Assembly: GCA_028023455.1 (NCBI GenBank)
Contig: JAQFVV010012441.1
Span: 4,027,911 to 4,091,910, forward strand
Length of the DNA: 64,000 nt
Source: Epiperipatus broadwayi
Taxonomy: Eukaryota > Onychophora > Udeonychophora > Euonychophora > Peripatidae
Reading direction: 5' to 3'
A model generated the notes under the pieces. It ran no database searches. It was not told where the DNA came from and saw only the letters and a program-made list of their open reading frames with translations. The position numbers and the translations under genes are program-made. Positions 56,359 to 64,000 of the stretch are shown here, piece after piece. Each line of letters begins with the position of its first letter. Positions within the stretch are counted from its first letter, which is position 1.

Positions 56359-57000
56359 AATTCTATTGTTATTATGAAGCTATTTCTTTTTTAACTACAC
56401 CCAAACTTTTTGCTTTACATTATGACATTCTTCTTGTCTTCTACTAAAAGGAAGTATTTTTAAACAAAATCTGAATCTAAGTATTATATTCTAATCACAA
56501 AATAAATATTTCATATATTTTTTTTTTTTGCAAAAATAATCTTAAACATATAAACATACTATGGGGAATATTTATTTTTATCTTCAATATATAAACAAAA
56601 GAATGAACACACTCAAGGCTCTCATTAGTGCCCTTGGTCTTAAGAACAAAAAATATCAATCAGAAGAATAGATGGATCATTTATGTTAGATTCTTTATAT
56701 GATACTAACATTTTCATATTTTAAATCAATATATATTTCATTTTCCGGTTTTACTATCAAAGGAATGTGAAAGTGGCAAATAAATAATAAAGATAACTTC
56801 AAGAAAGTGAATTTAAGCCCAAAACAATTGAATCACAATGAATTTCAAGCTTAGGAAGTAATTCTGGGAAAGTGCTAAGAAAAACAGCTCATTTGGTTTA
56901 TCACTCATGTTTTACTCTTAAATATTAATAGAGATAAGTAATTTTATTTAATTAACTATAGTATTTGGTAGTAAACTGTCTTCTTTTCAAAATATTTCAT

Positions 57001-58775
57001 TTAATCCATTCAATATTTAGAACCACACAAAAATTTTAATAAGCACTTTAAAACCTATTCGTTCCTTGTTTAAATAAAGTAAACATCCTTATTATTATAT
57101 TTTTACCATCTATTGAATTTAAGGGTTAAAAGATCAAGATTTCAATACTTTTTAACGGATCAAAAGACTTTTCTTTTTCTTTTTTTACATTTCAACGTCG
57201 CAAATTAATGTAATAAAACTGAAACCAAATTGCGTGATTTAAAACTAAAGATAAACTAACCATCTATCTTCGATTTTTTTTTTCCATGGCATAATAACGT
57301 TAGAATGTACGCATCAAATGTTTCAAAATCCTTCCACAAGCTAGTTTATTGTAGTCGATTTACTGTAACTTAGTGGGCAACAAATATATTTAATAAAAAG
57401 AGTACAAACTATTTGTTCAGAATCATACGTGATTTTCGACTGAAAAAAATAACCATCTAATCAAGTTAACGGTCCATTGAAAATCTGCCTCGAATGACTC
57501 GTCCAACTCAGGCCATAAGTTCAATTTTAAAGGTTTATAGAAGTCTTCTCTTCCAGCACTTTGTCATTTTCTCATTTCCACTCTCTTCAGCCAACTTGCT
57601 GACAGGTTTATCATATTTAATAGATTTCCCCAACACCTCTTTCCAAAAAAAAAAAAAAAGTAAAAGAAAACTACAGCTACTAAGAAAAATTAACTAAATC
57701 ATTGCCTTCATTCAATTACTTTCCAAAATATGATAAATTGTAACCAGCTGGCTCGTAAGTCTCTGGATATTTTGTAAAATGACATAAATTTAATTGAGTA
57801 AAAACAATTTCAGTTTGCATAAGTAGATATATAAAATGGAATAAAAAATAATCACGTGAGAGTTTTTATGCAGTTCGTTTTATTATTAAATCAAGCCAAA
57901 TAATTACTTCGTTTTGTTTCATCAATGATTAATTTCGTATATAAATAAATTATTTATATATTTTAAATTCTGATAAATAGATTATAGGAAATATTAGCAT
58001 AAACCTAGTGAATATCGCAAATGCTCTATATCGGAAAAAGAAAAAATAACGGATTTTAAATAGTTTTTGTAGCGCAAAGTGCTATCAATAGAGAAATAGT
58101 TGGATACACCGCATAGACTGGAAATTTATATAAAGGATATACCAATTCTTAGATTGCTGGAGTAAATTTTTGTGTATCGCATACTACATATATATATAGT
58201 TAACCAGTGGTGTTGATGTTAAACTGCTAACAACTTATAAGTAAAGTATTCTTAATAAAGTTTAATTAAAGCACACGAACCAATAAATTCACATGTAAGT
58301 AGATAATAATTTGCTACCTATAAATTTTGTGATGAATAATGCGTTATGCATATATAAAGTATTGAGTAATGAAGGTTAAAGTAATTTTTAAGTTTTGATT
58401 TATACTCTAGCCATGAATAGCCATATATTTATAAGCTAATCAATGCTGCATTGTTCTGTAAATTGGGTATGGACTATCTATCCAGAAATAAAATCTGAGC
58501 TGTTTGTTGCATGAACCTCTTTACTAAATCTAGAACTGACTGCTGCCATAATACCATGAACCATTTTCTTATTCACTATAGACATATATAATTGAAATTG
58601 TGTTTACATGAGATGTAATGGATTTTCACCGTTGATTTGAAACTTACTAGATTTGTTACTTCTTATATACAACCAGGCTGCTGCTATTAAAAATAATAAC
58701 ATATATCATTTACCTTTTTTATTCGAAAATTTAATTAATTGTCTATTAAGTGAACTTCTGTTTAAAAAGATATTT
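57001..58775. other. Low-repeat stretch, nothing recognised
   Basis: No transposon seen. The part at about 57480-57620 is less AT-rich (CGAATGACTCGTCCAACTCA) and could be a host exon or UTR, but its open frame shows no domain and ends in a poly(A) run. Confidence 0.3.
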
Positions 58776-58782
58776 AAGCTCA

Positions 58783-59660
58783 ATCATCATCATCATCATC
58801 ATCAACTATTATCAATCCACTGCAGGATCAAGGTCTCTCAATGTTCAATCCATCTTCTCTGATCTTTAGCTTTTCTTCTCCACATCACCCCTGCACACTT
58901 TCTTATTTCATCCATCCATCTCACATGTTGTCTATTTTTGGGTCTTTTACAATCTTTTGGAATCCAGTTTAAGATTTCAATTGTCCATCTATTATCATAT
59001 CTTCTAGCAATATGTCCAGCCCAACTCTACTTCAGTCTTTTAATTTTTTCAATGAGGTCAGTAACACCTGTTTGTTCTCTTACCCATATATTGTGTTTTT
59101 GATCTCTTCTTGTTACTCCTAACATGCATCTCTCCATAAGTCTCCGTATTGCTCTCCTATTAAGTGTCCAAGTGTCAGATCCATAAGTAAGAACTAGTAA
59201 AACACATTTATTAAAAACATTCCTTTTCAAACACATAGACATATTTCCTTTTAGTATCAAGTTATTTCTACCAAAAGCACTTCAACCAAGTTTAATTCTG
59301 TGATTAATTTCATCCATTAGGTTTCCATCTGTATTAATAATCTGACCAAGGTATTTGTAGCTGTTAACTTTTTCTAACTCATCATAATCAATCTTTATTT
59401 CATATTTTGAGAAAATCCATTGAACATTACTTTAGTCTTTTTAACATTTATCTTTAGTCCTCCTTTCCTACTTTCATCTGATAATTCCTGCAGCTCTAAA
59501 GCATTATTTGCAAAAACAACTACATCATCTGCAAAATCTAAATGACTTAAATAATCTCCATTTACTTTCACTCCCTTAGCTTCCTATTTTAATCCACAAA
59601 ATACTTTTTGCAGCACTGCTATAAAAAGTTTTGGAGATATGGAGCCATTTTGTCTTACAT
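58783..59660 (-). pseudogene. RTE-type LINE tail, second copy
   Basis: The minus-strand translation contains SISPKLFIAVLQKVFCGL, HLDFADDVVVFANNALELQE (catalytic Asp pair), GLKINVKKTKVMFNGFS, a YLGQIINTDGNLMDEI-like stretch, NKCVLLVLTYGSDTWTLNR, and VREQTGVTDLIEKIKRLK. It is the same family as 6953-7830, in the opposite orientation and somewhat longer at its 5' end. The 3' end is the (ATG)n-type run, plus-strand CATCATCATCATCATCATCA at 58783-58804. Stops break the frame. Confidence 0.87.
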
Positions 59661-59664
59661 CCTT

Positions 59665-60470
59665 CTCAATGTTGACTCAATACCTTACTCTTAATGTGCT
59701 ACTGTATCATAAGAAGGCTTTTTGAATTTTTATGATTCAAATAGTAAAGCAGTATTTCGTTCTAAATTCATACATTATCTTACCCATGTAATTAGCTTAT
59801 ATAGCTCAAAAATTGAGTTAATTATGTCTAAATTGTTAACTGCTGGAAGTTTGGCATCATTGTAATATACAAATTTCTACCTTCTGATGCTTGGATAACA
59901 GTAATGTAATGACCATTATTTCTGTTTAATAATACTTTCAGTGAGGAAGTTAATTATATCAGTCTGCCGAATCATATGCTTAAACATACATTTAAAAATG
60001 CATTATTATTTGATAAAGAAAAGCATTAATAATTCGTATTTGCAATTGGATTTAATTTTATTTAATAAAAATTATATAATATAATCTTGGAGAAATCTTC
60101 ATTATACTCTCATACATAGCCATTTAAGATGGTATTAAGTCTCACTAATTTTTATTAATTACAATTATCACAACTATACTCACTAGTGGTTACATTTTAT
60201 TGTTCATTAATCCTAAAGCATTTATAAATTTGGTTTGCCATCATCAATAAACTTAGTTATTTATTTGATTATGAAATTGAATTGACTTCATAAATAAAAC
60301 CAGTTACCTTGGCATTTAGAACAGAATTATCAATAATGATACCTACTTCCTCATCTAACAGGGCTAATAGTGGGTAAGTGGATCTGGGTTTGTATGCTCT
60401 ATTTTTCAATGGCAATGCTATGGCAATTAATTAATGATGAAGAATAAAAACAACCCCATTGTATATATAT
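59665..60470. other. A+T-rich stretch, nothing recognised
   Basis: No supportable feature was found here. Confidence 0.4.
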
Positions 60471-60473
60471 ATA

Positions 60474-61175
60474 TGATCACTAGATGGAGCTTTATTAATA
60501 GCTCCTAACAAGATTTTGTTTAATAAATGCTGAGAGAGATAAAATTCAATATTTCTTTCATTGTCTCCAACCTTTAGACCATGGTTTCAACCTAGTTGGC
60601 TCACCTCAGTAAAGGGTAGGAAGACCAGAAACTAGATCTAAATACTAACTCTACAATCAGCATTTATGAATCATGTTTCTATCAGTTTGAAAGCATGAAT
60701 TTTTCAGATATGTAAATATCTTCAAATCCAGCTAAACAAACTAGACAGCTATATGGGTCTGAAATCAGTTCACTTTCACCATATAGTAAAAGCCTCTGCA
60801 ATATATATATATATCATTGCAAAAACCTTCAAGGGTATATTTATGATAAACAAAACAAGTTATAATTTTCGTAACTTGCATATCTGAAAAATTCATGCTT
60901 TCAAACTGATAGAAACATGTTTCATAAATGCTGATTGTAGAGTTAGTATTTAGATCTAGTTTCTGGTCTTCCTACTCTTTACTGAGGTGAGCCAACTAGC
61001 TCGAAACCATGATCTAAAGGTTGGAAACAACGAAAGAGATATTGAATTCTATCTCTTTCAATGTTTATGTAAACAAAAGCTTGTTAGGAGCTATTGGTAA
61101 AGTTCCATCTAGTGATCATAAAATGCAAGCTAAGAGCAAGTTACGAAATTTATAACTTGTTTTGTTTATCATATA
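60474..61175. mobile_element. Delta element arranged as a palindrome
   Basis: The left arm (from ATGATCACTAGATGGAGCTT) and the right arm (ending TCCATCTAGTGATCAT) pair over about 240 bp each. An inner pair AACAAAACAAGTTATAATTT / TATAACTTGTTTTGTTTATC extends past the right arm. The left part corresponds unit for unit to the tandem copies at 28.6-29.3 kb (CAATATATATATATATCATT, ATAGTAAAAGCCTCTGCAAT). A hammerhead-like string occurs in both arms, at 60604-60640 (+) and 60948-60990 (-): CTCAGTAAAG, GGT-AGGAAG-ACC, A, GAAAC, TA, GATC. Confidence 0.75.
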
Positions 61176-61179
61176 TATA

Positions 61180-63555
61180 TATATGTAAACAACAAGAAAC
61201 ATGCAAAATAAAACTGAAAGTTATAAAACAAAGCACAATTACTTGTTTAAACAGCTGCTTTTATATATTTCAATTGTCTATATTATAAGAAAAAAGATCT
61301 TTCAATCATACATCACAATAGTGCATATGAGGCAGTCTTTAGCATTTACTACTAGCTACATATGACAATAAAGCTATTAAAAGAAATGTATTTAAGTGCA
61401 CAAATCCTGGATTCATTCAAAAATTATTAGAAGAATGTTATATGAGGCAGCTGTATTCAAAATTCACCCTAATGCATATGATAAGGCAGTTGATCCTCAT
61501 AAGTCTAAAATTCACAAGCAAATAAATAATCAAACCAAAGTGTAATTGTTTATAGCAGTAGTTGTGATAAATATAATTAAGAAAAGAAAGGTGAATAGAA
61601 TGCCCTCTTAGGTGGCTAACAAGAATGATATATTGAAAATCTCTTTAGGATAATATCATATACATTCTTCTTAAATGAGATTTAATATCTACACATTAAT
61701 TATCAATTCCTAATTCTCTTATGTTCTTAATAAATAAAATCAAATACACTTAGATAAATGTTGCTTAATCACATAACTTAGAAGTTTGCTATGAAATATT
61801 TAACATTGACACACAAAAATAATGAGCATAATATTATTTTTGTCCCTGCACCAGTAATTAGAAATATATGAAAGATAAAATGGTCATAAACCTTTTTTAG
61901 TTAACAATCAAGTCTTGATTCACTCAATAAATAAGCATTATAAGATAGTGTTAAGGATGAGATGCAATTTGGGGCTAAAACTAAATACTGTTTTGATATC
62001 TGAATCATGGGAACTTAGAAAAACCTTTTATGATATAATTATATATTTAAAAAAAAAACAGAACTTAAATTTCTTATGAAATATACAGAATTAATTAAGT
62101 TGTTTAAGAAAATATTATAACATTATGAATAATGAAAATAATTCCATGACTTAATGGAATAAAAATTACATAACAATATTACTCATACATCAATACTAAG
62201 ACCAATGAGAGCAATCATAATTAAGAAAAATACTTTATTTCTCTTTGGAGTAAATAAAAAATTTATAACTTGTACACATATTTGAGTTATTAATTTAAGG
62301 TCATATTAATTCAGATAATATTAAAAATATTCTATATACACATATAATTGGTATATCTAATTCTTACATATGAAAATATCATCAATAATATTTTTCTCTA
62401 AGCATTTTATTCCTATTTTTATACTAATAGAAATGTAATCATAACCAGAAATTAAATTATATAATTATTTTACAAAAAATATATAAATTCATTAAACTCT
62501 CATTAATGTTGAAATGTATGCTACAGTTTTTGAAATTATCTATTAACCAGTCAGTGCCTTTTAAATTTTTTTTAGTGATATCTCTGATAGATTTTCAAAG
62601 CATATAATGGTGTTACTGGATGCTATGGCTTTTAATCACTTTTTTGTGGCTATTTTGGACATTCATTTGTGTTTTGTGTTTATTTGATGGCAAAAACTTG
62701 ATCTAAATTAATATTGATTTATTAAATTAGAAAAGTCTCATGAGGTTACTGCTGTATAGAGAAACCTACAAATAAGCCAATAATATTACTGATTCATCAT
62801 TTCTAGTTTCTCCACATGGGAGTGCTTGCAAGAGTCTTGACAGTGCTCATGCTTTTGTTTAGATTTCAAAAATAAAAATGTATATTTTCCATTCTTTATT
62901 TATATATTTATGATTATATTTGCAAAATAGTTGTGTAATATTTGTTTTTTTAAGGAAAATAATTTTATTTTATACAAAAATAATTAAATTTAGAAGAAGA
63001 TGAGAGAAATTAATAATGTACAGCTGCTATTCTTAATTCTCAAAAGAAGAAACACATTTTTATTGATTTGTCATTTTTTAAAATAATTTTAAATAAAATT
63101 TTAAATTTCAAATAAAATTTCATTTAAATTTTAAAAATAGAAGTAACATAAATCTAATTTTATTAATCTAATATTTTATCAGCAAATAATCATCCAATAA
63201 GAAAAAAGTTATTATTTTGATTAATCATTTCAGTTTATTTTTTTTTCTATATTAGCAAAATTGAAATATTATTTGTTGAGAATTAATTTTTGTTTGTAGA
63301 CTTTGATAAAACATTGAAAATTTAATCTGCCCAGTTGCTAAAAATTGTGAAAGAAAATGTGAACTGCTTAAAGATCAAACTGCTTATTGGATTTTCACAA
63401 TTTTAATGCAGGTAACTAACATTGAAATATTTATTTCAATACCTTCACTATCATATTTTTATTTTAAAATTAAGATTGAAATATTATTTGAATATACAAT
63501 TGAAAAGCTCCTTTATATTTTTACTATTACATTATAATAGAAAAAAAATGTAGGC
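61180..63555. other. A+T-rich stretch, one eta repeat fragment
   Basis: Apart from the inverted eta fragment at about 63190-63300 nothing could be supported. The 64-codon ORF at 61094-61288 straddles the delta edge. Confidence 0.4.
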
Positions 63556-63717
<162 letters not shown>

Positions 63718-64000
63718 TTTTGATATACAAGTTAATTTGGATATTTTATTTTGAGTGTGAGACATTTATATATTTTTGCTTTTGAAACAAATTTTGTTGA
63801 CATTCTTCCCCCTTAAAACATTAGAATGAAGTTCATTACCTAATTGTTGTATGTATGGTTTTGTCTCTTATAATTTTAGGGAAATATTATTAGAATACAT
63901 ATGAATTTTCCAGATATGTTTTTATAGCAGTGGTCATCACCTTTCTTTGTTTCAATGGAGTAAAATTTCTTAATGACTTGTTTTATTTGGCATAGTATAA

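Larger units (their letters stand above)
54915..57000 (+). repeat. Dispersed repeat (eta), copy 2, interrupted by F2 and alpha copies
   Basis: Blocks matching 20.1-21.1 kb occur at about 54960-55150 (CTTTTTTCTTATTGGATGAT) and at about 56590-56830 (AAAGAATGAACACACTCAAG, a TTTTACTATCAAAGGAATGT block). Between them lie the F2 and alpha insertions, which suggests these entered the older eta repeat. Confidence 0.4.

Overview
This is a strongly A+T-rich stretch of a metazoan nuclear genome, most likely an invertebrate. The evidence is its repeat content: Penelope-like elements (PLEs) with GIY-YIG endonuclease, an SGNH-endonuclease-reverse transcriptase LINE, RTE-type LINE tails ending in (ATG)n, a Ty3/gypsy-like LTR element with very long LTRs, and long AT and ATT microsatellites. 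I could not name the species or phylum. I recognise no intact host protein-coding gene; every ORF I can assign belongs to a mobile element. Much of the sequence may be intergenic or intronic.

Layout. 0-2.6 kb: start of an LTR retrotransposon on the minus strand (gag-like ORF running off the left edge, leader, primer-binding site), a 3-copy tandem repeat, and a fragment of a second LTR-like repeat. 2.6-3.3 kb: a 650-bp palindrome. 7 kb: an RTE LINE tail. 8.9-14.1 kb: several copies of a short inverted-repeat family (called alpha here) and of a second palindromic family (F2). 15.0-19.6 kb: another palindrome, a long (TA)n tract and a 4-kb 5'-truncated LINE on the minus strand with SGNH, endonuclease and RT domains. 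22.7 kb: a relic of a different PLE lineage. 27.5 kb: a TATA/CCAAT-like promoter candidate on the minus strand. 28.5-29.3 kb: a tandem dimer of family delta. 32.7-35.7 kb: a 3-kb LTR-like insertion inside a 41-bp minisatellite. 36.8-43.2 kb: three copies of one PLE, two forming a head-to-head inverted pair. 48.1-54.8 kb: a gag-only LTR retrotransposon with 1.9-kb LTRs and a 4-bp target duplication. 55-61 kb: more alpha, F2 and delta copies and a second RTE tail. 63.6 kb: a roughly 155-bp (ATT)n tract.

The most interesting thread is hammerhead-ribozyme-like sequence. The PLE 3' units carry a hammerhead core, as is known for PLEs; here the core overlaps the stop codon of the endonuclease ORF. 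Independently, the short alpha family carries a nearly complete type I hammerhead core (CTGATGA ... GAAAC..GTC) with stem I and stem II pairing, including one apparently compensatory G-C to A-U change. Its copies have target-site duplications of about 12 bp, which suggests retroposition or PLE-type insertion rather than ordinary cut-and-paste. Three other inverted-repeat families (beta, gamma, delta) have degenerate motifs of the same architecture. Together these look like a set of small non-autonomous, ribozyme-bearing elements possibly mobilised by the PLE or LINE machinery seen in the same window. That last step is inference.
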